Below, one piece after another: positions 1-13,200 of a DNA stretch of 64,000 bases. Made by a program: the position numbers and the translations under genes. The notes under the pieces were generated by a model, which saw only the letters and a list, made by a program, of their open reading frames with translations, was not told the DNA's origin and searched no databases. This DNA comes from Paragonimus skrjabini miyazakii (Eukaryota > Platyhelminthes > Trematoda > Plagiorchiida > Troglotrematidae), in contig JTDE01021184.1 in NCBI GenBank assembly GCA_014338405.1, forward strand, positions 22,891 to 86,890. Direction: 5' to 3'. Positions within the stretch are counted from its first letter, which is position 1. Each line of letters starts with the position of its first letter.

Positions 1-1968
1 AAATCATTGATTTTGCGGTGGCGTGAGTGTGCGAAGAAATAGTTGAATCCCACGCCGATGCATATCTCAGTAACGGCTTGCGATATCTGGTTTCTGACAG
101 TACAGTCGTCTTCTTCGGGTTAGGTTTACCCAGACCCTAACAGAACCGTTGTTCAGTCACGTGACCTTTGTTAAATACTCCCAGTTTATTCAGTCATTAG
201 ATTCTCCAATCCACCACATCTTGACTGTGTAAGACAAAATTTAGGGGACCATGTTGAATTTGAAGAGCTGACTGCTGAGTAGGGATGTTACAGGGCTACA
301 GACTGATTGTAAGCCGGTCTAAGCCTTGTTCGTCACCTAGACAACCAGGAGATATGAACCAGTCTTTTTGGATCAACCCGTAAATTATCTACTCGACAGT
401 GCCCCATTTCAAAAGCCTCTGCCATCAGGAATATCCGTTCAGATTGGCCGGGTACTACAAAGTGATAACATACCAGTCGACCGACGCAATGCCGCTTAGA
501 AGTTTAAGTTGTCCCACAGCGTAAACACTGTTCTCGTCCAAACTAACTCATAGTAGTAGTGCTGTCTTAACTTTGTTCCGTATGTGGAATGTGGTGTTTA
601 GACAGTTAATGTGGTGAGAAGCACGACAAGATCTTCTGGAATTCGACGAAACATACAGAACTTTGCATGGGAACGGTGTCAAGATTTGTGTTTTTCATGT
701 CAAGTTCTGAGCAAGATCGCTTCCTGAAAGCTTGATAGAAATTCAACTCCGAACAGTGATTTACGATCCGGCCAGCCATTTTTCACTGACCCATTTGTCT
801 GGCACTGCCCACAATCATATATCGGTGAACACCATTTAGCCAGTGACCTGATCGGTGTAAAGCCTATTATTACGTCAGTCTGCGAAGTTGTTCCAATAAC
901 TGTTTCCTATACCTTGCCATACTAGGGCTGCATCACGAAGCCATCCTAAATAAATTATGTGGATTCGGAAGGCACACCATTTTTTTGGTAGGTCTTCAAG
1001 GAATCGGTGATACAAGTTTCAAAATACCAGTGATCTGGTGTATTAGCTCAACAGTTGATAATTACACAAAGCTACGAGCGGTTGGTTGACGTCTGTGTTC
1101 CAAAAAGCCTGGAGGTTCTGGACTATTCGGTACGATAATAACATAGTACTAGTTTGGTGGTCTGCAATCGTTAAGTGTATGGGGAGGGACCACGGGATGT
1201 TTCGTCCACGCTGATCGTCACTCAGCAACGGATTGACTACTACGTCTATCAATCACATTACTGTTTGCTCCATGGAACCGTTTCCAAATATTTGTTCTGG
1301 TCTGCCGAGGGGTATGTTCGAGCTTCCGCAAGGAACGAAATACACAACCGCTGGTGGAGAACATAGGGTTGCGATTATCCTCAGAGATGGGGAAATTTGC
1401 TAGTTAATGAGATCAAAAGCACTTTCGTTGCACTGTAAACAGGTTTGAAGTAAGTGCTTATGACTGGACCATACTGGTTCATCAAAACATCACATTTTGG
1501 TACCGAATACTTTCTAGGAAAATTGCATGATGGGAACGTTTGATCAAGTTCGTTCCGCTCTTTTCTCTAGTAAAGGACTCCGTAAATTTTTTGCGATGGG
1601 CTTTATGCAAATCTACGAGTTAAGCCGACATTTTATTTTTGGAACTTGTGTTTCACTCTTCCTGAGGCAGAGTGCACTCTGTGACGATTCATACATTACA
1701 AGATAGAAGTTTATGAAGTTTATGGTCCTTTATTTGTTAATTTTCTGCACATAAGGTACTTAGTGTATCAGAATGGTCTTTAATGAGGGCATACAAGAAA
1801 GATAAACGCTTCCATTGATTTCACTCAAGAATCACAAAGAGAGGTAGATAGGGTGAGTTGAATACTATTTTGCATCTTATTCCTTATAGCCAAAAACAAC
1901 TCAAAGACAACTCACTTATAACTAGTAGACACAGCTGCAGGATTTTCGCGATGTACGAAACATTTACA
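1..1968. other. 5' flank or first intron, no feature seen
   Basis: Only short unsupported open frames are present on either strand. The start-codon exon of the ANKDD1-like gene may lie here or further upstream; no ATG exon with a phase-1 donor stands out. No repeat recognised elsewhere in the window occurs here. Confidence 0.5.
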
Positions 1969-1982
1969 ACAATTCCAGAAAT

Positions 1983-2459
1983 TAGATGAGACCCAACTGT
2001 AAAAAGTCAGGTATTTGGCTGGATTCGAACCAGCGACAGAAACACCATGCCTCAACGCGGCAAGCGCTCTACTAGCTGAGCTACGTAGCCACGCCAGGAG
2101 CTCGGAAATTTTCACATTTGGACTCGGTTACCCACCCTACTACTCATTAGTAATACAAATTCTATGCTCAACAGCGGCGTTAGTGGATTCCAGCGTGAAC
2201 TGTTTGAGAAATCCTGCCGGGGTAGTCGATCCCCTGGATCATTTGGTGGATTCCATATGAGACAGTGGGACGGGTAGGTAACCGAGTCCAAATGTGAAAT
2301 TTCCGAGCTCCTGGGGTGGCTTCGTAGCCGAGCTGGTAGAGTGCTTGCCGCGTTGAGGCATGGTGTTTCTGTCGCTGATTCGAATCCAGCCGAAGCCCTG
2401 ACTTTTTACAGTTGGGTCTCATCTAACTTCATAAATCTGCCGCACTACTTATTAGTAAT
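1983..2459. mobile_element. Foldback tRNA-like SINE, copy 1
   Basis: Two tRNA-like units point outward-in as an inverted pair: one on the minus strand about 2010-2090 and one on the plus strand 2318-2397. Each has a Pol III box A (TAGCTCAGCTGG type) and box B (GGTTCGAATCC type), with small changes. The arms extend to matching ends (agatgagacccaactgt at left, its reverse complement at right). A spacer about 95 bp longer than in copy 2 separates them. The right side alone carries a tail ending ctacttattagtaat. Flanks 1969-1982 (acaattccagaaat) and 2460-2474 (acaaattccggaaat) are an imperfect target-site duplication, indicating retrotransposition of the whole foldback unit. Confidence 0.8.
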
Positions 2460-2507
2460 ACAAATTCCGGAAATATCCTCATGACGGGTTTATCTGTTTG
2501 GTTAGAT

Positions 2508-2556
2508 TTACTTACCCACTCACTTAATTACTCAATTACTTACTTACTTACTTACT
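2508..2556. repeat. Simple repeat, (CTTA)n, interrupted
   Basis: Irregular cttactta units with a few aatt interruptions directly follow foldback copy 1. No gene is associated. Confidence 0.8.
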
Positions 2557-4022
2557 CGCTGTTTTAATCAATTAATTAATCAACTGCGTTATGGTAAGGC
2601 TGTTGAGACAAGTCATTGTTTATAGAGCTAATATAAGAGCGTTTGCTCAGTTGTCAGCATGATCTCTTACTGAAAGTTTGGTTGGAATTGAGCTCCAAAT
2701 AACGATGAGCTCTAACAAAATGAAAGCTTCAATAATATTTTATTTGGGAGCTTGATAGAACTGGCGTTTGTTGGATATTCGCTTGTGTACTAGAGATATC
2801 GCTAGTTCGCATTACTTGTCAATTCTTTTCAGCTGTATTACACTTATTATCGTTTCTTATCACGTGTAACCATTGTCTGTTTTGATTTTTCGATTAATCA
2901 AATATAATACCCCTATTCCTTATCATTTATCCATATAACTACTGGACTCGAAAATATCGCCTTGTTCGTCTCAACCACTGCCTTCCCCCCAAGTTGGTCC
3001 CAACAATTTTATTCGTGAATAGCCTGGAAGAAGTATTAGTTGTGATGATCTCTAGGTGAGGAAACTAAGTACTAGGCTAGTATTTGATTCAGCGTCAGGA
3101 ACGATAAGCCCCCCTTAAAATAAATATGCTTTATCCTTCGAGCTTCCAAACTACGGTGAGGGTAAGAAAATATCACGTTGGGACTTCACTTAGACAGCCA
3201 ACTACTTCCCTTATTAGCGCTCATCCAGTTATCCAGTAGATGGTCTACCAAGTGAGCGTTACCTAGGATAGTTAGAGTAGACATCCACCGCCACTGCTAC
3301 TGAGTAGCAACAATTTGTCGCTAGCAAACAGATTGACAGATCTGTTAACTCCAGGGCTCATCGATTAAACAAACCTGTAATCCAACTAAGATCTTAGTTG
3401 TCAACCCTTTCTGTAATTCCCAACAACCTACACTTAGGAGGGAGTAGACTGTTAATGTCAACGCACATCGTACTATGTATGACTGCAACGACATTTATAC
3501 TTGTATAGCCGATAAACTGCTAAACTCTTAGACAAAAAGATATCCATTAAGCTAATCCATATGGTGTTTTTGCAGTCTAACCTTTTCCCCTGTGCATGCA
3601 AACATTCCGCTTTGTGTTGGCTGTTCCATCTTGGATAAACGTAAGCCTCAGAATTCAGGGTTTTGATTCCTAACACTAATGAAAGGTTCTTGGGTTTCAC
3701 CGGGGCGGTTGTGATTGACCTTATCGTCATGACAACATGCTTACAGAAACAATCAATCCTAAGCTATGGTCGTCCTTAAATTCAATGGCTGAGTAGAATT
3801 GTTTCAAGTGTAATGAGATTCAATTGCTCTAACTTCATGCTTTCATTTAATGAAAATCGGCGAAAAGTAAAACAAGTCACTTTTTATCATTCCCGATGCC
3901 TAACTTGAAAAATGCCCGTAATCTTAATTAATCATATTTCTTCAAAGAATGATGCCAGTTTCCAATTTTTCAAGTATGAAATCAAGGGCATAACAGTACA
4001 ATTTACAATAATTATATTGCAG
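2557..4022. other. Upstream intron or flank, nothing recognised
   Basis: AT-rich sequence up to the polypyrimidine tract and acceptor of exon A. Short frames on the minus strand (for example 3473-3730) match no known family and lack supporting signals. Confidence 0.5.
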
Positions 4023-4228
4023 TCAGTTCGGTAGAATTACAGCTCTTCGAATGGGCCAGACGAGATCGTGCTGATGCCATCAGAAAGTTGGTTGAAGAAC
4101 GTAAATGCAATTTGAACGTACAAGACAATTACAATCGAACCCCATTACATTTTGCGGCCAGTAACGGGAATTTGGCCACGGTGCGGTTTCTAGTGGAATC
4201 TCGCGCGTTGATTGATGTGACCGATAAG
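4023..4228 (+). CDS. ANKDD1A: ANKDD1-like exon A: N-terminal helix and ankyrin repeat 1
   Basis: The acceptor ends at 4022 (tattgcag) and the donor gtgagc starts at 4229. Reading begins with two bases of a split codon, then 68 codons. The opening ELQLFEWARRDRADAI and the stretch to NLNVQD look like an ankyrin N-cap helix pair; RTPLHFAASNGNLATV and FLVESRALIDVTDK form repeat 1 with the classic TPLH motif. The family usually starts with a similar charged EAARR-type helix, so little of the protein is missing upstream. The upstream exon must end with one leftover base; none could be chosen with confidence in 1-4000. Confidence 0.9.
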
Positions 4229-7200
4229 GTGAGCGACTTAATCGGCCACATATGAGGAATATAAACGTTATCGAATAACTCAGTATGTACTCTGCAACCT
4301 TCAGTTCACTATTTTATTTGTGTTGTATGGTCTTTAATACAGTAGATCCCCGTACACTAAACAACAATAATCACTAGGCGCTTGTACTTCATAAAAACTT
4401 ATGATGAACCGTCCTGCTTGAAGGAAGACAATCACGCGGACGGCATGAAAATAACCAGGATTTTGCAATACATTGGACATGTTGCAGGCATTTGTTAGCG
4501 TTTGTTGGTTTGCAAGTTGATCGATTACACTATGAAAAATCGTCTGATGAATCAGTGTACAGAAAAAGTGAATACCAACACCAGTCGGATAACTATAAAT
4601 CTGTTGCGACTGTTTTCCCATTTTTGCGAATAGTCTATATGATATTATCCCAAAACAGTTCTCAGTCTGCCCATATTGCGTCAATAAATCTACACTTCAT
4701 GACTGACAGCTTAACCGGCTGGTCGTAGCTGTGTTTTACGTTTCTCATCCCATTTGGTCTAACAGTTAACCGTATAAACTTCATGGTTATTAGGATTAAA
4801 CCAAAATCAATATAGCCAAATCATGATAATGTTGGAACTTCTTTATTGGCGTTGGTCTGTGATTTACAGTTATGAGGTATGAGGTAGTGTATTCTGATAG
4901 CCTACAAAAGGCAAGAAACACGACGAATTTATTGTCCCGATAAATCTTCATGAAACAAGATATCTTTTAAAATAAATGTTGAGGAATCTCTGTGCTGCTT
5001 TTAATGACCATCTGTGTCCGATCCATTAAATGCAGACTATTTTTCAAAAGTAGCAGTGGTCAATAATTCAATGGTCGCATGCATCTTCTGCATAAATTAT
5101 TCCGCCTTCTGAGTTCTACAGCAAGGTAGAGCGTACGCGTGCGGATGAACACATATGATGCCTTGCCACAAATTGTAAATTTATTTAGCTTTCTCACATG
5201 ATTTTGTTTTCTCCGTAAACACGTCCCTAGGAATACTTCAATTTGGTATGAGTATATTACTCGAACAAGTAAGACAATGGCCAGCTTCTTGTTACTCGTC
5301 TGGGGTGGTCGGAACGGAATCACTACTAGCCCAATCATTCAATAAAACTTTCACTTGAAATGTGCAGAGTGTGTTCTGTACAGACCAGCTCTGCTAGGTG
5401 AATAACTCAAAAGTGTCTGCATACTTTCTGCTGAACAATAAAGCGGTGTAATACATAACTACACAAAATCGATCGGCTTTCCACTGGACAATTGATCAAC
5501 TCTGTAAACCCTGAGTACTGTTTTGGAATGTCGTCTACCACGTAGCTGTATGAAAAAAAAATCGGCTATCACTACTTATTCAAATGTAGCTGAATTAGAC
5601 GTGGTAGCAACTTGTTTGAAAAGAACTGAATTCAAATAGTTGAGTAATTTACCTGCCAAGCTGCTTTCATTTTCCAACTGAGAGTTACTGAAGCATCACA
5701 GTTAAGCACACTCTGCTTGATATTCGCTTACAGTAATCCACCACTTCCAGCAGCTGCTATATGAACCATCGCGTTATGTGACCAATGAAAACGCTACCCC
5801 TGTATGTCGTTTATTTTTCATATTCATTGATAAAAGCGCATTATTAGATTTTTTGTTACGTACTGGTTAGGGTTTCTCGTTCGGAGTTCCGGTATTTTCA
5901 AGTATCAGCTCCCGACGGTTATCTCATCCAAGTATTAGTCGATGGCTCTGATTGAGTTCAAAAAATTCATAGAAATTTACTCGTGAAACTATGGCTGCTG
6001 CATCTTAGAAGAGACCCTTCATCAACAGTTTTACCTGACTGTTCAGATTTCGACTCAGTGTTGAGTTAATTCAATCATTGCTCTGAACAGGCAGTTTGAT
6101 TGTTCATTCAGTTTAGAAGGTGTAGTATATTGTTATTTTAATAAATTGTTTTGTGATTAAGAGATCCAATGGCAGAAAGTCCCTAAGAGAAAGTAGACAT
6201 AAATATAGCTAGGATCCTAGTATAAGTGCCTATCAAAATTTGTATTACACTAGATCTCTAGCTACGTCACTAGCACCTGAGGACGTTATGATCATTTAGT
6301 AGTCGTTGGTGAAATGTACTGTGAGAAGGATGAACTCAGTATGCTGATATGTCATTCAACAGAAAGGTTATGTAAGATATTCACTCTGTTCTCGTGATCT
6401 GTGCGTTCGCAATCAATTTGAAACCAGAAGCGTACTCCAGCTTCATGTTTCAGGGCATCACTGAACATCCGTTCATCAACAGGAAACAAACAGATATGAT
6501 TATATTGCTGGTTTTATGGTTTCCAACAATCAAACATATGTTGTTGGATGTATTATGACCTGGATAAACTATATTCAGGTATTGTAATTCCTATGTGCAA
6601 AACTAGCACACGACTTGCTTAGTCGCACAATTCAGAATCAATATTGCCATGTAAGGCTGTGGACTGATTCCCTAGTTCCATTGTACAGTGTACTTCTGTG
6701 ACTATGGTCGATCAGACTCTGTTTACTTTGCTGAGGTAAACAAATATGACAACGAAGTGGCTTATCAGCCTTTAATCATGAAGCGTGCCAGTAGAAAAGT
6801 CTGTTGCATAAAATCGTATACCTTGACACTGATATGGTTGATTGACTCCATCTGGTTCTGACTGGATAGCATTAACGATCGACTGACACGAGAATACTCT
6901 CATCAGCGCCATCACAAAGAGTGATTCGAGTGTTTAGTTGTGCCTTCCGGACACCAGTTGTATGGCGTGTTGTCCATAATTATTCCTTCTATAGGGCTGA
7001 AGACATAACTGAACACACTGATACACGTGACGAATGAGATGTTATATTTACCGAGAAACTATAATCCAAACACCATCAGCTCTTGTACGTCGACCTAACT
7101 ATTTAGAAAGAAATATTTAAACCTCTGTTTAACAGTAAACAGCTAGCCCGTATGGACGTTTTGGGGCTACATTTTGTTCTTTCAAAGGTGTTTATGGTCC

Positions 7201-10200
7201 GTAAGAATGAAAATTAGGTAAGCATTAAAAAATGGGGACAATTTATCTGCTGCACGATAAAATCTCACCCAGAAAATAACACTTAAATGCACACATTCTT
7301 TTGTCCACACGTCAAGGTGCAACTGTCGGTTGATTAACATCCATCCAATCTGTTAAGATGCTGGTCTTCAGCTCTGTCGAATATCCACAACTTTGATATG
7401 AGAGTCTGAGGTATGGACAGATTCACAGAACCCTTCTTCACCAACAACTGAACGAGGTATAATTGCATGATTTACCCGACATTACTTGTCGTCACTTTCA
7501 TATTGCTGTTGTCAGCAGTTTGCATCAGTTCAGATAACGGAGAATGCGCATATACGAGAAATGAGAATAGTTATTCAACAACGCACTATTTTCCGAACGG
7601 CGACACTAAACAGGATTTTAACTAAAGATGTGACTTTTATGTGTCAAGGATGATTACATAAACTTGCCGACAACTTCACGTTGTATTGCGTTGAGTTCTG
7701 TTTAGCCAAACATCTTAATTGTACAGTCTACATTGATTAAACTGTTAACGGAACACTTGGAATTCGTACTGATGTTGCCATTCTGGAAACGGTTGAGCAA
7801 GTAACTTGGTTCGAGTTAGCATGCTTCGGAAGCTGAGACCAACAACCGAATCAAAATACGGCAGGAACAATAGTTTCATCTGTAAAATCGGGATGAATGA
7901 CACTATATATACCACCACCAATAGGACTCACAGAACTTACTTACTCAACCGAATGATACGTGCGAACTAAGCTTACTGCTATCTCACATGTTCTCTTGAC
8001 ATTATTAGTGAGCATTCGGTTCCTAAGAGTGACAAAAAACAACAGTTATCTTCGTCGCATATGGTATATTTCACCTTAGTGAATTAATTGTCAAACGTGA
8101 GTGCGGAAACGCTCGATAAATCATCATCGGCAACCGGAATTATTGTTTTGAAAATCCAGATCATACGCTACAGAATAACCATCAAAATGCATTCGAAAAA
8201 TGTAATAACATGCTGCGAACGATATAAATGAATGAACTAAACTTCAATCTAGGAGTGAATCAAAAAGGTACTGAAAAGGAAACAAGTTACGAAACCAGTT
8301 ACTTAGAAAACAATTAATGAATACGACCGAACAATCAGCCGAGAAGAGTCGTACATAAAATATGGAATCGAATGAGAACACATTCCAGAACAAGAATAGA
8401 CCAGCCACTTCAAATAGCTGACGGGTGTGATACGAAATGTAATTGGCCAAGTTTTTGCAGACATTATTCGCCTCCATCTCCAGATCCATCTCCAGATCTG
8501 ATGCGCTTCTGATTAACACTTTGAAAACGGCCATTCCGTGCCCAGATGGTCACTCAAACAGAAATGATAAATTCGCATGATAACCTTATCCTAAGTAAAG
8601 AATGGTGCTGGATTGTGCTCACTGATCCGGACAGTCCCCAGTGTAACTACTGCAAAACTTATTAACTAGCTGATGCTGACAAAATAGTCTTGGTTTCCCT
8701 GCACTTCAGCACACGCAAGATGTTCCACAGTTCCACTTATGTAAGCAAAGCCGTTTAGTCCTAGGGTTGTAGGTATTCTGGACGGTGGGCGTTGGTTCAG
8801 AGTGTGCACAACCGAATAATCACGACAAATAAAATCTTTCGTCACGACAAGACTAAGCAGTCCTTGACGCAGGTCACCGACCGGAATAACCAGAAGAGTT
8901 ACTGTTCTCTGGCAGGATGGCCAATCAACCTGATGGTTGCTCATAAGCTCGTGGCTAAGAAGTCAGACGCGTTAAATCTACCATACTGAACATAAAGCGA
9001 ATAACACAGTCGTCCAAAAGATACACGGACCGGAGTTCAGTTATTGAATTGGACACAGATGAGTTCTAATAGCAGCAAATTTCTGGTCCAGAGCTGCTTA
9101 CTAAAGACCATCTGTGCAGTCTATTTGAATACACATGACTTCAATTTGAGTAAACTGAATCTCCCACTGTTTACCAGCAGCAGATATAAACTACTTCGTG
9201 TATCCATTTTCAGTCGACTTATTTGTGCTCTAGCCTCTACCGCCCCCTTCTGTTCATTTTTCATGTGTCTCCTGGAAGTAAGCTGCACGTATGCGCGTTC
9301 CCAGTTTGCAGATGGTTAAACTGATTAACATCCCGCAATTCACGTGCTCTGATATCTTTATAGAAAATCTTGAGGGAAACCAAGATGTGCAAATGATGGT
9401 TTATCGCAACTAGTGAGGAATACTTGCATCAGTAACACAGCTTTTGAGACTGTTCTAGCACAATCAACCTAGTTAACCTGTGACTAAAGGTATGATGAGC
9501 AACAGCTGGAACAGCGAGTCTAGTGGCTACATACTGAACGGTACTGAACAGCACTATATCTGCAATGATCTTATTCCGTTCTTGTCTGAAGCAATTTCAA
9601 CCAAGTTTCCGCAATAGAACAGCATGAACATAATGCTGGTCATAAAAGTCAACAAGGAGCCTGACTTCTGGACACCGTGATTCAGCATCTTAAGTCCAGT
9701 CAAAACATTTTTTTTTCACCCCGGTAATAATGACAAACAGAAATGTAGGCCTCAGCTGTCAGATAAAAAGATCATACGATTCCAGGTGGATTATGTAAAA
9801 CATCTTGTTTTGAATCCATTAGTTCACTTGCTTCTAGGACGATGTGTTCATGGTTAATTTCCATTTCGACCATTCAAAAGATCACAGTCACGACTGTAAA
9901 CACGACAAAAAGCGTCTGTGGATTTTACTATGGCATTGAACGAATACAAGTCCTGTGTAAATTACAAGATTTCACTAATAAAATACAAACATATATATAT
10001 GTAATATCACTACAATGCGCCGAACGTTTTATTAAGTTGTATTCAACAGCTTGTGATCCTTCAGCGAAAGATCATGGACAACGTACCCAATGCGTGGATG
10101 AATTCTGAACTGAGATGAGAATACCTGAAAACTACGTCCAAACAGCTGGAATAAACGACTAAGACCCAAAACTGGCATGAAAATTTTATTGACATGGGGG

Positions 10201-13200
10201 GACAAGTGTATGCTTTGAAGTAACGTTATTCACAGTTATTTGAACATTAGTTAGCTAGGAATGGGCCTACTTTAAACATGCTGTTTTGTGTCCATTTCCT
10301 TAAATTGCCTATGGTGCTTTTATCAGCGAGAAAGCATCCACATAATCTGAAGCAACGAAGAAATTAACAGCGTCCATCCAACCTGTTTTCTACTAGAGTT
10401 GCCTAGACAGTGTCCGAACGAAGTCCACTGAAATAATTGCTCTCGAACCACTCTTATCAGATCCTAACCATGCAACATGTATCGATGCAACTCTTGATTA
10501 TTGATATCGTTGTTTAACTGGAAATCGGGCTAAGTGTGTACACATCCGGTCAAATAGTTACCGAAGGTACCCACAAACAATCGCGTTTCAAAAGCCTCCC
10601 AAAGTTGTTGCGTATTATTTTGAACAGGCAAGCATCTTTTCAAATCACTGTATGATAAGAAACGTAAACAAAGTCCCGACTGATAGTCAGTTCGTGGAAC
10701 AGTGATGATAAGTAACCACTAAGCTATGTACAGAAAGTCGTTACCTTGAATGATCTATCATTTTCTAAAGGTCGAAATGATTAGAACTTACTTTTCACTT
10801 GTTCGTACCTTTAAAAGCTTCTTGTCAAGGTTTTATCTAAACATTGATTTCTTTTTTTGTCTCCTCATCTACATAGTACGGCATTACCCCATTGATGTGG
10901 GCTGTTTACAATAATCATCGAAAAGTTGCAATTTTCTTGATCGAGAACGGGGCCAAACACACCAAAATAACCAAAGTGAGTGACGAACTGTTTACATAAG
11001 CATACTGCCCTGTTATATTATTAAGAATCAATGCATACACAATTACGGTTTTGTTAGATGTTTCTTTACGAGCACACATTCCTAGACAATCAGGAGAATT
11101 CATGTTCAGTTAGAGTGAGATTAGAAATTCATCATATCGTGGTGGATTGCCAGGCCCGGCGGTGCGAGCATTCAATCACTCGGCAGAGTACCTCAACGCG
11201 GAAGGCAGGCACGTCCACAAACCCTCAACGATCGGATGGCGGACAACGGGGGCAGTCGGATGAGTCATCGCAAGACCGGATCGGACCAACGGACGAGACA
11301 TGGCAGGCAAAATAGAATGGACGACGAAGTCGGAGACTCGATTATTCCAACACTCGGGGGAATATCTCAACACCACCGTGGAATACGATCAAAGCTCATT
11401 CTGAATAGATGGAGAACAATACGAGCGACCGGACGAGCCATCGCTCAACAGAATCGGACCAATGGACGAAGAATGGTAGGCGGAAAACCCCCGATAGACG
11501 GCGCCGATCACACACCTAAACCGGGCAGAAGTGCACACTACGCGTGAACGGAAACCTGGGGGTGTTGTGGACTGGAATGCTGACTCATAAACGCGTGCGC
11601 GTGTGTAACATGTGAACTGGCGTGTTGGACTATAAAGATTGTGCTTTATTGGACGCCTTTTTGCTACAATATGCTCGGTCATACGCCGCAGTCTTATGGG
11701 CATTATTGTGTGGAGGACCAAATAACCAACATTCAAATATATCTTGGCCACAGGACGCAACATATTTCACCCAACAGAACGATGAGAAAAGGAAAGACCG
11801 TAGATATTAACTTGTCCGAACCAAGCTTTTGATGACAAAGACATTTTGTTACCATTAACTTAAGAAGAAATGCGAGCTCACCGTTTATCACTGTGCATAA
11901 TCTTCAATTATCAACCACTAACCGCAAAAGCTTACATTTGGATTCGAAGAGCATAAAAACATCTGGACTATTTTTAACCTTATATGCTACATCATTCGGG
12001 ATTAATGTTGGCTACCTAAAACGACTAGAAAACACTGTACGGAGAGCGGCCCTTCCTATCTGAATGGTATTCACCAAAAACTGCGCATTTTGATGGGCAG
12101 ATTATAGATTTTTAGTTTACGACTAATCTTTTTGAATATATTCTCCAAGTGATTGCTTGGCATGGTTTCAGAAAATCGTAAAGACCAGGGTTAGAGATGA
12201 CTCAGTATGCTTTGAACAGGCAAGGCAAACTATACGTTAGGAGTCGCTAGATTCCTGCTTAGTCAGCCCAATTGAATGCCTGAACCATTACTCAAGAGAT
12301 GAGGCATTTAGTGATGTAACTTTCTATGCATTTATGTGAGACATTGGAGGAACGCTGTGGTTTCACACATACAAGTTAACTGCATCAAACTAGAGACTTA
12401 TCCATATCAACCTGTAAGCCTTTAATGTAACAACCACATAGGGAGGTATCTAAAGAACCAATTATACGATAAGTTGGCCAATACGGTGTAAACTAGGGAA
12501 AATCTCAAAATGATGTTATACGGGTTCCCACTTGTGGCTTGGTGATGCAGCGAGTAATATCGAGGTACCAGAGTGGTTTGAAGGTTTACACCTCCCGACG
12601 GATGTTCTGCTGTTGCATCGTCATTCCCACTCATGGTATTTCGCGAACAAGTTCCATTGATTTTGGCCAGAACCAATAAACAGCGAGAAAACCGTTCCCT
12701 GCTCCGCCACAAGAAAGGTACACCATTAAGTATTTTGGAATGTTACCACTCACTCTAGTATCTCATTAATTTTGTCGTTCTTTAGGCTAGCGCAGTTTCT
12801 GAATCAACTATCGCAAACAATAGCAAGAAACCTTCATTACGTAATTAACGCTTGTTCGATAGTCGACATCACAGTGAATGGTAATGAGTAGTAATCAAGC
12901 GAACCGAAGTTCGTGCAGTCGGAATCACAAATGACTATCGCTGATGAAAAGGTTTGTAATGTTCTGTACGAATATCTATGCAACCTGGTTGGCAAACATG
13001 ATATGTTTTTCACTAAACTATAAGCAACATTTCATCTTTCACCATTGTTTTATCCACCAGTTGACATCATCACATGTGTGGATTGTGGAAACAACATCAT
13101 TGTTTCATCAAACCATGACCAGCAGTAGACCGCACAGTCTGGTTGGATTACCAACTTCGTATATTATTTGAACACTTATCGCACAAGTCGTTAGTCTTGT

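Noticed and set aside
8244..8944. Two adjacent minus frames (8244-8534 and 8666-8944) as exons of a nested gene
   Set aside because: No consistent splice signals link them and no known motif is present.
12422..12712. Minus frame of 96 codons
   Set aside because: Coincides with a non-coding dispersed repeat whose other copy at 45257-45622 encodes an unrelated peptide.
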